DNA of 64,000 nucleotides from Lichtheimia corymbifera B2541 (Eukaryota > Mucoromycota > Mucoromycetes > Mucorales > Lichtheimiaceae): assembly GCA_000697475.1 (NCBI GenBank), contig JNEU01001011.1, forward strand, positions 53,658 through 117,657, given 5' to 3'. Position 1 is the first letter of the stretch. Every line of letters begins with the position of its first letter. Below, in pieces: positions 23,693 to 35,119 of the stretch. The notes under the pieces were generated by a model. The model ran no database searches. It saw nothing but the letters and a program-made list of their open reading frames with translations, and was not told the DNA's origin. The position numbers and the translations under genes were made by a program.

Positions 23693-25663
23693 CATAGTCA
23701 ACTTTTTTCTTTACCCCACTCTCATTTCTGTACTATGTAAATCATTGGTAAATATACATGCATGCATTGTTTCTACGTATGCGAGATGAAGAATCAAAGC
23801 GAGATGGTGTACGTAGTCACGAGATCTAATCTGTTTCACATGGATGGAGGGTTGGGTCGAGATGCAAGTCGGGATTGATTTTGTTTTTCCACACACTTCT
23901 TTAACTTTGGATGCTCTCCGGCTATATGTAACCACATCGTGGGGATATTCTTTCCAAATTAGTCAGGTGTCAGTTTTCATTTGTGTAACCTTAGACTCCG
24001 TGTAACCGATTGTGCATGTGTTTTTGTGTGCACAATCGCTCATTTATCGATAAAAAATTATCATCATTGCTTGTTTCTCCCACATCTTCGTTTTGAGATA
24101 TGAAAAATAAAATGTTCAGTAGCTGAGAATAGCTATCCATGCCCTGTGTAATATCATTTTGAAGCTAGTGCGTTCATCAAAAAGGAATTATTAAATCGCT
24201 GCCAAGAGTAACCAGCGTGATGACGGTATATGAGGTGGTATCACTGTGATAACAAAACAAGATCAAAGATGTTGATGGAAGAAAAAGGCATTTCATCCAT
24301 GGAGTGAAAAAGTGTTGTTCGGATGGAAAAAGAGAGAAATTTCGCTCGTGGTTTCCATTCCCAGCATGGTGATCGTCCCGTTGGAAAATATACACTCTTA
24401 GTGCGATGCTGGCAACAATACCCTTAGTTGTGACGAATTATATCGCTGTTCTTGTGTGACATCCCATTGTGGAAGAAGTACTTTACCCTATACTTCTTGC
24501 AGCAGCTTGCTTTTTCATTGGTGAGCTGAGGATGATTCATACCAAAGATGAAACCAATCCTACTAGTACTTTTATATTTTGCCTCGTACATGGTATGCGT
24601 AGCACCTACATCTGTGTATCCAATGCTGCTGCAAGAGTAATCTCTCCCCCATGTTTTATCCTTATGCAATGAATGTATGTAATGAGCTCTCTCTGTGTGT
24701 GTGTTTGCCTATGTACGTATACCTGATCTCCCACATGATAACAAAAACCGTGTGCATGGCAATGGCGGTGGTGGCGCGGATAGGCCTCACGTGAAAGATA
24801 AATATACACCAAAGCTCAAGTACCGCTCCCTGTTCGAAACAGCGGAGAGTGTTTCCATTCCAAGAAGTGTTTGGCTGTTATGTGCCTAGCCCTCCCTTTC
24901 CTCGGGCTACCGCTTATTAAGCTCGAACCAGCTTCCGTTAAATTCATCACCACAACACACCAGCCTCCTACTCTTTCCGAGACTAATTGTACTAGTGTTG
25001 TATACATGTGCTCCAAATTAATTACCTGGATATAGCAACAACATGCAAAAAAAGTCATGAGTTCTTTCTGTACCTCCTGGTCAATGCACTTTCAAGAGGT
25101 GTGTGTGTGTGTATAGGTGTATGTTGTGAGTACACGATTGTAGATCCCCAGTCAGCAAACTCTAGGTTTAGCTTGTGCGTAACGTAAAAGCCCTGCATTA
25201 TTTTTTTCTCAGCTGGGACCTATCAATTCATCTATAATGTTCCTCCATGTACTTCTTGGGGAAGTTTGGTTTGTGCAACGCTTGTGTGTGTGTGTGTTAA
25301 AAGATAAAATCAACACCCGATGTGGAGAAGCAAAGGAGAACATCAATCACCCCGCATTCGAAACGAGCAATGATCATGCGTAGATTTCATGCAAAGCAAG
25401 TGCCTAAGAACAAGGTTCATCTTTGAGCATATGATGTTATACACTTTTTACATTGGGATTAATATTGTCGGCTGGACCACGTATACAGCCGACTCGTTTT
25501 TTTTTCCACCCTGCGGTGTTTGAGACCATAAGCGTAACGTGTGGTAAACCAGATCAGAACGTTTATAAAAGGACGTGCTCCCCCACCAAAAAAAAATCGT
25601 TGAGTTTTTTTACCCCTTTGTTACCCATCATCATTACCACTATCTATATTAATACGTGCCTAC
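23693..25663. other. Long intergenic region without recognised gene
   Basis: About 2 kb. It holds TG/GT dinucleotide runs (near 24694-24710, 25100-25115, 25280-25300), CA-rich strings, and short open frames on both strands around 24424-24672 that lack any domain and are not codon-like. The final 200 bp should hold the promoter of the acetate transporter. Confidence 0.4.
25564..25570 (+). promoter_or_regulatory. TATA box of the acetate transporter gene
   Basis: TATAAAA about 94 bp upstream of the start codon, followed by a C/A-rich leader. Confidence 0.5.
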
Positions 25664-26529
25664 ATGTCGCCCGATGACATTGAGACTAAGACCTGCCACG
25701 ACCAACAGTCGCAGATGTCGCACGAAATTCAATACATGTCGCCCGATGATATTGAAGCCAAAACCTGTCATGAGCAACCTATCACCTATCATAAAACATG
25801 TCATGATCCACCCATGAATTTTCATCATCCTCCACCTCCTCCACCTATCATTGCCACCAGCGATGTGATTGCTAACCCTGGTCCTCTTGGTCTTTGCGGT
25901 CTTGCTTTGACGTGCTTTGTATTATCGCTCCACAATGCTGGTGCTGGCGTTTCCTCCACAGGACCTAATAATGTTGTCACTGGCCTTGCACTATTCTATG
26001 GTGGAATGATTCAGGTATGACGATCATACATATATATACATCACGCATACTTGAATGTCCACCTAATAATAATAATAATAATCGCGACCATCAGGTTCTT
26101 TGTGGCATGTGGGAGTTCAAGACTGGCAATACTTTTGGTGCTACGGCATTCGCTAGCTATGGGGCATATTGGCTCTCTTATTCTGTTATTTCCATGCCAT
26201 GGTCAGGCATCCCTGGAGCTTATTCTGCTGCCGATCCTTCTCAACTTGCAGGCTCTATGACTATTTACATGATTGCTTGGGCTATCTTTTCTGGTTTCAT
26301 GTTGATCGCATCTCACCGCTCGTCAATTGGCATGGTCTTATTATTCTTTTGTCTGTTCTTGTTGTATGTCCTTACAGCAGCTGCCGAATACAACTCCAGT
26401 GTCAGTATTCGCACAGCATCTGGTTGCGTTGGTGTTGTCACCTCCTTTGTTGCATGGTACAACGCCTTTTCAGGTTTATTAACCAAGCAATCCTCCTTCT
26501 TCCAACTCCCTATTGGCAGTCTATCTTAA
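25664..26529 (+). CDS. Acetate/ammonium exporter-type transporter, GPR1/FUN34/YaaH (Ato) family, 261 aa
   Basis: Two exons, 25664-26014 and 26095-26529; total 261 aa. Six-helix plasma-membrane channel or transporter for acetate. The family signature [16 protein letters not shown] opens helix 1, followed by [15 protein letters not shown], joined by the intron to [23 protein letters not shown]; both halves are the standard Ato sequence. The hydrophilic N-terminus is unusual: the string MSPDDIE-x-KTCH occurs twice, about 25 residues apart, then a His/Pro-rich tract with a run of prolines. The C-terminus ends shortly after helix 6. The 80-nt intron contains an AAT-repeat. TATA box about 94 bp upstream. 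Confidence 0.93.
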
Positions 26530-26715
26530 CCGAAAAGATTGAGTAAATAGTCATTAGTTGCATTAGTACCCCCAATCCACTCATATTCCCATTCATTTGT
26601 TGTATTCATATCATCCTTCTTGCATGTCTGTTTTATATATATCCTTGCATCGAAAATATACTTTCTATTCTGTACGCAAAAACATAGGATACTATTTACA
26701 AGGGGGGCATTGTTT

Positions 26716-28434
26716 TTATTCTTCATCGCTAGTCTCTTCCTCTTCTTCATCGAAAAACGACTCGTTGACCCATTCTAGGAAATCCTGATCGATAGCATCG
26801 GTATCCTCAGTCAATTCAGCAAAGAGATCGCTGCAGCCACCACGCTTGATCCATGTTTTCATAATGCGACTCGCTTCGTTCTTTTGACCTTGTACCTTGG
26901 TCCATTGTTCCAGAGCCCAAGTGCTATAAGCCCAACCAATCCATCCAGTAGTCAACACCTGACGATCGGTCTCGACCGCACGCTTGAAATAGAACTCGGC
27001 GTTCTTGATCAATTGGGATCGATTGCGTTCAGCGACAGGGATTTCGAGTCGTGCACGTGACATGCTAAGATCACCCAATTTGTTGAGGATGCTCATGTTC
27101 TTGGGTTCCTTCTCCAATGCTGCCTTGAATGACTTGTCTGCTTGTGAATAAATGTGCCAAACACTCTTCCCTGTGGTTTCAGGATCCAATGATTGATGAT
27201 GTGCGTTGGCTTCTTTGCATAGATGATCTCCAAAGGTGCTCAAGATATCTCCACGATCACAGTGTGTCTCCACATGTTGAGAATCGACATGCTCAAGCAC
27301 CTTATCCAATTGATCCACAGCTTGATTGAAAAGACGATGGTCCACCTTGTTGGTTGCTAAGAATGATCTTTCAGCTTGTGATGAAAGGTTCTGTGCTTCT
27401 TTGAGGCTGATTTGTATCCTAGCTTGCTTATGCTCCTTGTCCTCAGTAGACGTGCCCACCATGAGCCATTTCTCAGCTTGACTAAGGTGCTTGCGTGCCC
27501 GACTATAGAGATCCACAGCCGATTGATAAGATGCAAGCATAGATGCCATTGTCGTCATAGCGTCTGCCAATGATACAAGCGTATCGATCAATGAATAAGC
27601 GGTAGTCGGTTCTACTTCGGTCACGGTGGTATATTCATCATCCTTGGTGTCATTTTTGTTGCTCGGTTCATTCTCGGAGGAAGGCGTCGTCGATTGTACA
27701 TTGTCGTCGTTGTCCTTGGAAGGAGATGCATGTTGATCATTGTGTTCCTTTTCTTGCACTGCATAGACTGATTCGAAAATAGAAATAGCTTCCTGTAATG
27801 CTATTGACCAAAATGAATACCCCTTCCTTCCAATATGCATTGCATAAAATGATTCCACTCTACCTGTAGCAGACTGCGTATAAGAATTTGCAATTTCAGT
27901 TGTATCTTGAAGAAGCTCTGATCTCATATGCAAGGCTTGACCGAGGTTGAAATGTGCATCCGTCTTTGTAGAATCAAGTGAAAGTGCTCGTCGAAACTTT
28001 TCAATCGATTGATCCAAGGTCTTGAGCTTCTCCTCGGGTGTCGCATGAGCTGGATAAAAGCCAACCAAGATATACAAGACACGTCCCCTACAAACCCATA
28101 CACATATGAGCCTTTTGCACACCCTTTGATAGTAGCACTCCTGTACTTGCCAGTTATAAACACAATCAGCATCCTTATCATTCAATGCAGAAGCTTTGCT
28201 GTACATTGTAGCTGCCTTTTCGTAGTTGCGTTGAGCACGTTCCCCAGTGGCGTAACGCTCGCCTTGCTCTTCACATGTAATTCCCTCTATTGAAAGTAGA
28301 TTGGTCAATCAAAGCAAGGTGACGGCTGTGATCAATGCTTTACCTGACAGGAATTCGTCGAATGTCTCGGGTTCCTTTTGTTTCTTCTTTGGTGTCTTTG
28401 TTTTGGGAAGCTTTCTTTGTTGAGGTCGGCTCAT
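26716..28434 (-). CDS. TPR-repeat protein (511 aa), possibly Nro1/Ett1-like
   Basis: Four exons on the minus strand: 28434-28344, 28286-28151, 28087-27864 and 27800-26716; total 511 aa. A lysine-rich N-terminus (KTKTPKKKQK, a possible nuclear signal) precedes helical repeats of TPR type: YEKAATMYSKASALNDKDAD, IEKFRRALSLDSTKTDAHF, a lysine/serine-rich acidic linker, then more helical pairs to residue ~480, and a very acidic tail (EEEEETSDEE). Architecture and acidic tail recall fungal Nro1/Ett1 proteins but no diagnostic motif was recognised, so the name is tentative. The second intron (28088-28150) has a GC donor (GCAAGT); it restores YNWGRVLYIL, a TPR continuation. Confidence 0.7.
28088..28150 (-). 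other. GC-AG intron in the TPR gene
   Basis: The donor reads GCAAGT on the minus strand, acceptor TTTGTAG. A GT a few bases later would be in the wrong phase. Confidence 0.65.
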
Positions 28435-28629
28435 ACTGCGCGTGGAAGAGAAAGAGAAGCAAATCTTTGTTTTTTGCATGACAGGCTCTGTCATTGGACA
28501 GTCCGCGGTGTACCACCTATCACCTAGATCGATCCTAATGTCATAGTCAAATAAAACAACGTGCTTCCAATGGTGGTGCATGATTACTGGTAATATGTAC
28601 ACGCTGAAATTGTGATGGGATGGGTAACT
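28435..28629. promoter_or_regulatory. Upstream of the TPR gene
   Basis: Short upstream region, no gene seen. Confidence 0.35.
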
Positions 28630-28860
28630 TGCTTCAAAAGATACGACTTTTTATGGGCATATGGATATGGGTGTTGGTTTGGTACAAGGAATGGAAGGAA
28701 CTGGATAATACAACTCGTGAAAAAAAGAGCCCTTTGTATCCATTGTCAACTTGGACCGTGATGCTATCATCCTGAATGATTGGTGAATCCAATTATCGTT
28801 CTTTACAGCTACTATCATTATCCTTTGTGCGACATGTCAACAACCATCATCATCCAACTC
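28630..28860 (+). repeat. Isolated fragment of the R segment
   Basis: Starts with ACTTTTTATGGGCATATGG, matching R copy 3 near 46300, and continues with ATTGGTGAATCCAATTATC and a string close to CATTATCCTTTG, matching R copy 4 near 49320-49400. It is the inner part only. Confidence 0.6.
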
Positions 28861-29086
28861 CACATCTTTTTGGCGTAATGCGCCCCATGTACATGTGCTG
28901 ATCGATAAATTTTATTCATATTTCTCTTCTACTTTCGTAAAGTGCTTTGTCTAAGATTGGCCGTCCGATCACCGGGAGCTCATGGATCATATCAAAATGC
29001 AAATTTAAGTTAGCAGCTATTAGTGCGATGACATGATTCATTGAAAAGGGTTAAAGGGAAGCGGTGCCAACAGGAGCTCGAAATCC
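28861..29086. other. Intergenic
   Basis: AT-rich, no gene seen. Confidence 0.35.
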
Positions 29087-31289
29087 ATGCAGAAAGCGGA
29101 GAGCAGCCAGCATCTGTCGACTGCGCGTTTCTCCTGTGCACGAAAAATGCCTCCACCCGGCTGCCCATCACAATACAAAGGTCAACGGTTCAATCTGCAC
29201 TCTGACCTCCAGAGGAGGAGTGTATTTATCGAACAGCCTGTGGAGAACTGGACATTCCCCTTCTATAAACGCAATCACAGTGCCGCGGCGGCGGAGAACA
29301 TATTGCAGCACTACATTCAAGATCTTGCATGGCTAAAGGAGCAGCAGCTACCCGAGGATGTGAAGACTTTTGTGAGCCGATTAAAAGCAGAATATAAGGT
29401 ATTTTAGCATAAGGTCGACTATTTACACTTACTGATACTTGTTGTATAGAATTTATCTCGATCTGATATACTTGAAATGCAGTTGCCTGCCACCAACCCT
29501 GAACCAGCTGCGAACTGTATATTCCATGGCCCTGTTGAAGGATTCATCTATAATGACAAGGGTAACGTGAATGCAGAGTAAGTTATCTCTCAAAGTACCA
29601 ACAATGAATACCAAACAATGAATAATGCGTATACATGTCAGGTTCCATAAGCGATCATCAACTCCCACCAATGACGATACAACTCCTGCAAAAAGACAGC
29701 GAACAACTGGTGACAAAGTAAGTATACATTTAAATATATGTTTTATGTAGCAGTAATCTTACATGTATGATATAGGAAGCAGATCAAGTAGGTGCATAGT
29801 GGTAGCTTGCTTTACAATCCTAACACGTTCAGGCAGGCATGCGATGATATGAGCAGTCCAACCTCTTCTCTGCCATCAATCGATTCAGCTTGGGATATCA
29901 ACAGTGATGATGATTTTTGGCAAGCATATCTGAAACTATTACAGAGCGATATACCCCACAATTTAAGGTAAATATGTAAGAAAGTATAATGGTACGTCGC
30001 CTCCCTCTAAATGCTTTCTAGTTTGGAAAGAGTCCATATCATACAGTGCGGTTTTTCTATTCTATGCGACCCAAGGATCCCTAGCGAATTACATGAGATG
30101 CTCTCTTTGAAAGGCGTGACGTCAAGAGTTTGTTCACAAGTGTTGGATTACTTAAGACCATATCTTGAAGCAGCACGGACTGGGGTTAGTTTGTAATTTG
30201 GATCCATGTTGTACCGTGATTAACAGAGCCATCAATAGGATCTTGACACAATGATTGAAGCGGCAACTACCGTTACTCGTATTAATGTCCCAACCATGCG
30301 AGCATTTTTTCGAGAAATACTTGTGCAATTGTAAGTATCATGACACTCTCTCAAATATTTGCTATGTTGACAAGCTTTCTATGATCTTCTTTTGGTAGCC
30401 CAGGGTCGGTTTTCGGTAACACAGAGGACTTGAAGATGTCAGAAGCTGCCTACAATCATCTTGTGATCTGGCCAATTATTGGGAGCAGTCAGTAGCGCTA
30501 TAACGGGAACACATTTTGTGCATGGTGAAACGAGATTGGAGGCCATAAGCAACAACTGTAACGGAGATGGGCTTGCGTACAAAGCCGATGGAATCCTGAA
30601 AATACGAGGTGGTTTGGAGCTATTGATCCTGGAGACGTCTGGCGAATACGATAACAGCGAGAAACACAGGCATGGATTTGACCATGTCAAAGGCGCTTTT
30701 GGTTCGCGGATGATGCTTCGCTCTATTTACAATACATACTATTACGGCGGACAGGCAGCAACATCATTGTCGGTATACTTTGCTCTTGCCAGAGGTTGAT
30801 GTTTACTTTTTCCTTCAAACTTGGCATGGTATTAATTAATTTCCATTAGGAAAAAAGCTACACATTTGGTCATTATCCATGCCAACAAGTGGCATTATGG
30901 TCATGGACAGGATTATCTCTTTGAAGTTGCCAGTGGAGGTGGTGGAGCGCGATGTATTACTGGACATGTTGAATCAGTTATGGTCATTGAAGGTATAATA
31001 ACACTGTCTGATAAGCTCAACCACTTTTAGTACTAACCGGTGAATGCAGGTGTTGTTATCTCAGTCGGTCGAAGTGATTAATACGTTACGTGAAGAGCAC
31101 ATCAATGTGATGGAGAGACTGGCGTTGGGCGACGACACTGAACTTCCTATTGATCTACGCACCACTATGAATGCCGATGTACTGAAACCAACAAAGCAAG
31201 CTGGAACTGCCGAGTTGCTACCTGATAGTGATCCATTGCTACAAGATGAAGATCAATATGTTGTTATTCGTAATGTTGAAGATGTTTAA
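29087..31289 (+). pseudogene. Lineage-type nuclease-like gene with apparent frameshift (~563 aa if intact)
   Basis: Exons: 29087-29398, 29450-29577, 29642-29717, 29776-29787 (12 nt), 29837-29967, 30022-30184, 30239-30330, 30399-30794, 30850-30992 and 31050-31289. All junctions keep phase except one extra base near 30480 (a GGG run), where frame LVIWPII must shift by one to continue as AVSSAITGTHFVHGE. The C-terminal half has DGLAYKADGILKIRG, LELLILETSGEYD and FDHVKGAFGSRMML. From memory this resembles a repeated protein family of Mucorales; the spacing of D, E and K recalls a PD-(D/E)XK nuclease core, but that is inference. The N-terminal half (RHS-like cysteines absent, KRQR basic patch) is not recognised. 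It may be a recent pseudogene, or the shift may be an assembly error or an unusual intron. Confidence 0.55.
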
Positions 31290-32061
31290 AGCAACTTTGT
31301 AAATAAATATGTACATATTTATCTCATCGTAATCTACATGTAATCACTTATAAGTTAGGATAAAAGCAGAGGAGGGATAAGAAGGAAAAGAAGCGTTGTC
31401 TCAAGTCGTGGAGCTGCCGTCCTCAATTTTAAATCCCCCACTGCTGCTATTACACTGAGGCCACTCAATTACCCACACCAATCACTATCATCTTCCTTCA
31501 TCTTCATGATAGACAATAATAGGTATACGTAAATAAAATGAATGATCCACACGTATAGCAAAAGGATGTGTTTTACACTTTACATGATAATGACATGTTG
31601 CCCAACAGTTTTACGTCTCACAATTCATTCACTTTCAAGCAAGATATGTACTTTCGGATCCAGTGATCATTTTTGGCTTATTGACCATATCATGCTCAAC
31701 TTGAAAAAAGTGCCATACGGGTTATCAATAGGCGGACCTTAACTATAGACGCACATCCTTCATCTTTCCAAAATCATTCGAAGCGGAGGTTTAAAATCTC
31801 TTTACTTTGCCCGTTGCCATGACAAACCGATACGCGTCCTTTTCCTAACTTTTGCACCATCTGCGTATCGAGCTACAAGATTTACTATTCAATCTCTTGC
31901 GTTAGATGATCAAGTGGTGTTTGCAGTTGTGGTAATGTTACTTCTTTTTTCCACAAATGAGAGTGTTTCCGCCTTTCACATTGCTCGGTTTTGTAGACAA
32001 CACGTCTGCTTTTGGACTCAAGACTTTGAACAGGAAGAAGAAGAATGGCATCGCTACCCAC
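31290..32061. other. Intergenic
   Basis: No gene recognised. AT-rich. Confidence 0.35.
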
Positions 32062-32438
32062 GGCTAGATCGATAAAAAGATGACAACGGCGTCTGTGCAT
32101 CTAAGGGACTTTGTAAGGATGTGGACACGCTGTCGTGAGCAACTCCTGGTGAGCTTGATTGCTATCCCTGCAATGACAAAATTCCCTGACTGGGTGGTGG
32201 CGTATGTCGTTGCCCTGTGACGGTAGCCCATCGGATTGTGAGATGCTAAGTTGAAGGACATGGCTAGATCGATAAAAAGATGACAACGGCGTCTGTGCAT
32301 CTAAGGGACTTTGTAAGGATGTGGACACGCTGCCGTGAGCAACTCCTGGTGGGCTCGATTGCTATCCCTGCAATGACAAAATTCCCTGACTGGGTGGTGG
32401 CGTATGTCGTTGCCCTGTGACGGTAGCCCATCGGATTG
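32062..32438 (+). repeat. Direct tandem duplication, 177 bp x2, period 200 bp
   Basis: Copy 1 spans 32062-32238 and copy 2 32262-32438. Both begin GGCTAGATCGATAAAAAG and end CCCATCGGATTG. Only about three or four substitutions separate them (for example CTGTCGTGAG versus CTGCCGTGAG). A 23-bp spacer lies between. No recognised gene inside. Confidence 0.9.
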
Positions 32439-32579
32439 CAATTGCCTTCTTCTCTTAATTCCCTGCGAACTAGGTCGAAAGGTGGGTTCAATACTATAAG
32501 TTCGGAACTTGCGGATTTATGCTAATTAGTTCCACCGATTAGTCACGAAGGAATTACGTTGATTAGTCCTCTTCTCTTG

Positions 32580-33070
32580 TTCAGCTGTTTTATTTAGATA
32601 TTTATCATTCAATTTGTCAATATTAGAGCTACTTGTATTTCTTCACATCCTCCATTCACCATTGCGAAATGTATAAAAACTTCCCATTAGACTAATGCAT
32701 TGTATTTCTCCATATCACGCCTAGTCTATCTCTTGTGAATGACGCTTGATGAAAGGGTTACTTTGGCCAACATCATTGCATTAACCAACCGGTTCTAAGT
32801 TTTTATAGTCTAAGAGAACTTCCTTCTCTGAATCGGTAGTAAGATTTATGCAGGGTCGCGTTGAAGAATTATATCTACTTGTAACTGCAGCGATAAATAA
32901 AAAAGAGAGCAAGAGAAAGGGGTCTGATTGATTCATTGTGTCTCGAACAAAGACTGTATTAGATAGTATTACACGCCTCCCTTTTGGGTGAATATAAGCC
33001 TTAACGAATATAAGCTATAACACACATTCCTTTTATGTGATTGAAAGAGCTTGCAAGATAGTTGCTTATT
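32580..33070 (+). repeat. Dispersed repeat S, copy 1
   Basis: Matches 49440-49950 with drift: shared TCTCTTGTGAATGA, TTATGCAGGGT, TTGTAATGCTG-like, TTCATTGTGT, GAACAAAG-CTGTA, and a string like CTGTGATTGA-AG-GCTTGTAAGATA. Non-coding. Boundaries approximate. Confidence 0.6.
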
Positions 33071-33121
33071 ATATATTGCGTAAAATTCTTCTTTGCAGAG
33101 CTATGAAAATGAAAGCATTCT

Positions 33122-34655
33122 TTATCCAATGGTCCATTGTCCCTGATAGCTGGTCGTGGCATCGAGATCTTGGCACACCTTAAGACCAGCCTGAGCCATA
33201 TGTTCAAAATCGCTTTCATCATTGTACACCTGTGCGCTCAAACGCATATACCAATGGCCATTGTGCTTGAAAGGTTGACCAAGCGTATGGTGTTCGTCAT
33301 TGAATTTTTCGAGGAAAGCCTTGGAGATTTGTCGATCGGGCAAGTTACCCTTATTGCTGAAAGGAAGGCGCACATTGACCATGGCTACCGTTAACGTCTT
33401 GTCTTCATTCTCAAGAATTTCAGTGCCCCACTTGGATGCCACTAATTCGCCACCTCGACGTGCCAGGTCGTTGCAGTAGGATTGAATGGCCTCTTCACCA
33501 CCCAACGACTCACGGAAATCAAGGGCTGATAAAGCAAGCAAACATCCATCAACATCAAATCTGCGTGTATGTACAGGTATGCTTACCAGCATCAATACAC
33601 AAAAAGCTGCTAAAGTCCATTGTACCAGGCCATCCAAATTCAAGTTGATATGCAGCGGTCACTTCAGCGTCATCATCACATTGGCTGTAATCCTTGTAGG
33701 CATAGTTGATGATACCAGGATGGATCAATGAATGATTACGGCGTGGAGTATACAAGAGAGCAGCACCACGTGGCACATGGAGCCACTTGTGGCAATTGGT
33801 AATGAAAAAGTCGGGATCGCTTTCATGCAAATCGAGAGGAATCTGGCCTAAATGCAATGTTTAGCTCTAGTGCTCGCATGAATATTGAAAATAGGCACCA
33901 TTTACCAATCGCATGAGCACCATCCACAAGAGAGAGGATCTCATATTCCTTGCATAACTTGATCAATGCCTCGAATGGACAACGAACGCCTGGTACCGAG
34001 CTGATAGCATCGAATACGGCCATACGAATAGGCACATTGGGATCTTTGGCACGCTCACGTTCAATGGTATCTTTAAAGGCATCCACCACCTGACGGTCAC
34101 TCAATGGATACACAAGATCGACCTTGACGAGTTGCACATTTTGTGAATCTTGGATGAAAGCCATAGTACGTTCGATCGCATTGTATAATGTGCTTGCCTG
34201 CATATAGAGATTTAAGGTTAAAGGTGTCCCATTGTTTATGGAGCGTGCGAACTTACACAGAGGATTTTGTCACCAGGCTTGAATTTGAGACTGCGGACTA
34301 CTGCATTGATACCGGCAGTGGCGTTGATAAGGATAGCAAGTTCGTCGGCATCACAATGCACAAAGCGTGCTAGTCGTTCACGAGTCTTGGCCAACTGAAG
34401 GTGAACAAAATGGCGAAAGAAATGATCAGGGTTCAGTTCAGATTTACGTTGCCATTCTGAACGAAGAGGGTGGATGCTGCGTGGACATCTAATACCATTC
34501 ATCTTTCAGTTTAGGGGAGGTGCTGATGCTACTGCTGGTTTATATTATAGATAGGATCCTCACGTTCCAAATGAGCCATGGTTAAGAGGAACGAAATCTT
34601 CATCGAGAAGAAATTCCGAACGCAAGGCACGACCAAAAGTTGGATGTTTAGACAT
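33122..34655 (-). CDS. PLP-dependent class V aminotransferase (isopenicillin-N epimerase-like), 426 aa
   Basis: Five exons on the minus strand: 34655-34564, 34488-34257, 34197-33906, 33847-33587 and 33525-33122; total 426 aa. It begins FVPLNHGSFGTCPRSIHPL, the usual opening of this group. The cofactor-binding strand reads LSLVDGAHAIGQ and the Schiff-base lysine is in FFITNCHKWLHVPRGAALL. The C-terminal domain ends with WYMRLSAQVYNDESDF. The class includes cysteine desulfurases, kynureninases and isopenicillin-N epimerase-like proteins; the NHGSFG opening and HKW motif fit the epimerase-like/ergothioneine Egt2-like branch. Substrate is not readable. Cytosolic, no targeting signal. Acceptor choices are all TAG or CAG. 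Confidence 0.9.
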
Positions 34656-35119
34656 GAAAGAGAGAGAGGGACGTGTGAATAAAAGTGTGGGGGAAATTAT
34701 TATTATATCGCCTGATGAGTCACTGCCTGTAAACGATTGTGTCACAGATCTACGAGCGATGATGTGCCTTGGATTCAGACAATCATTTTCCCGCGTCGGT
34801 GTCAAACTGAAATGTCAAAAACCAAGTAATGAATATATAAATTGTTGCCATGTAACTGTATCCATGGGTTCCAAGTTGCCATCTTTATTAACATGTCCGC
34901 ATTATGCATCATCCGAGTGACAGCTGCGGATGGATCTCCATATTTTGACAAGCTACAATCATACGGAACGCTTGCTCCGCTATTGCTCAACAACATGCAT
35001 ATGCCTGGTTCCTTCGTGCAACAACAACACCATCCTCCTGTACAACACTTTGCGCCACGTTTGACATCAACGGCAACAAACAGCCGCTCAACTCTACTCT
35101 TTCTTCCCTGTTCTTTTCA
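34656..35119. promoter_or_regulatory. Divergent promoter region (aminotransferase / calcium channel)
   Basis: About 460 bp between divergent starts. AT-rich near 34690 with a TATTATTATAT string on the aminotransferase side; CAA-rich leader near the channel start. Confidence 0.4.

Noticed and set aside
24424..24672. Overlapping open frames on both strands in the 2 kb gap
   Set aside because: No domain, no codon-like composition and no splice continuation.
30399..30794. Alternative intron (30417-30485) instead of a frameshift
   Set aside because: It would delete EAAYNHLVIWPII, which fits the neighbouring sequence; kept only as an alternative in the findings.
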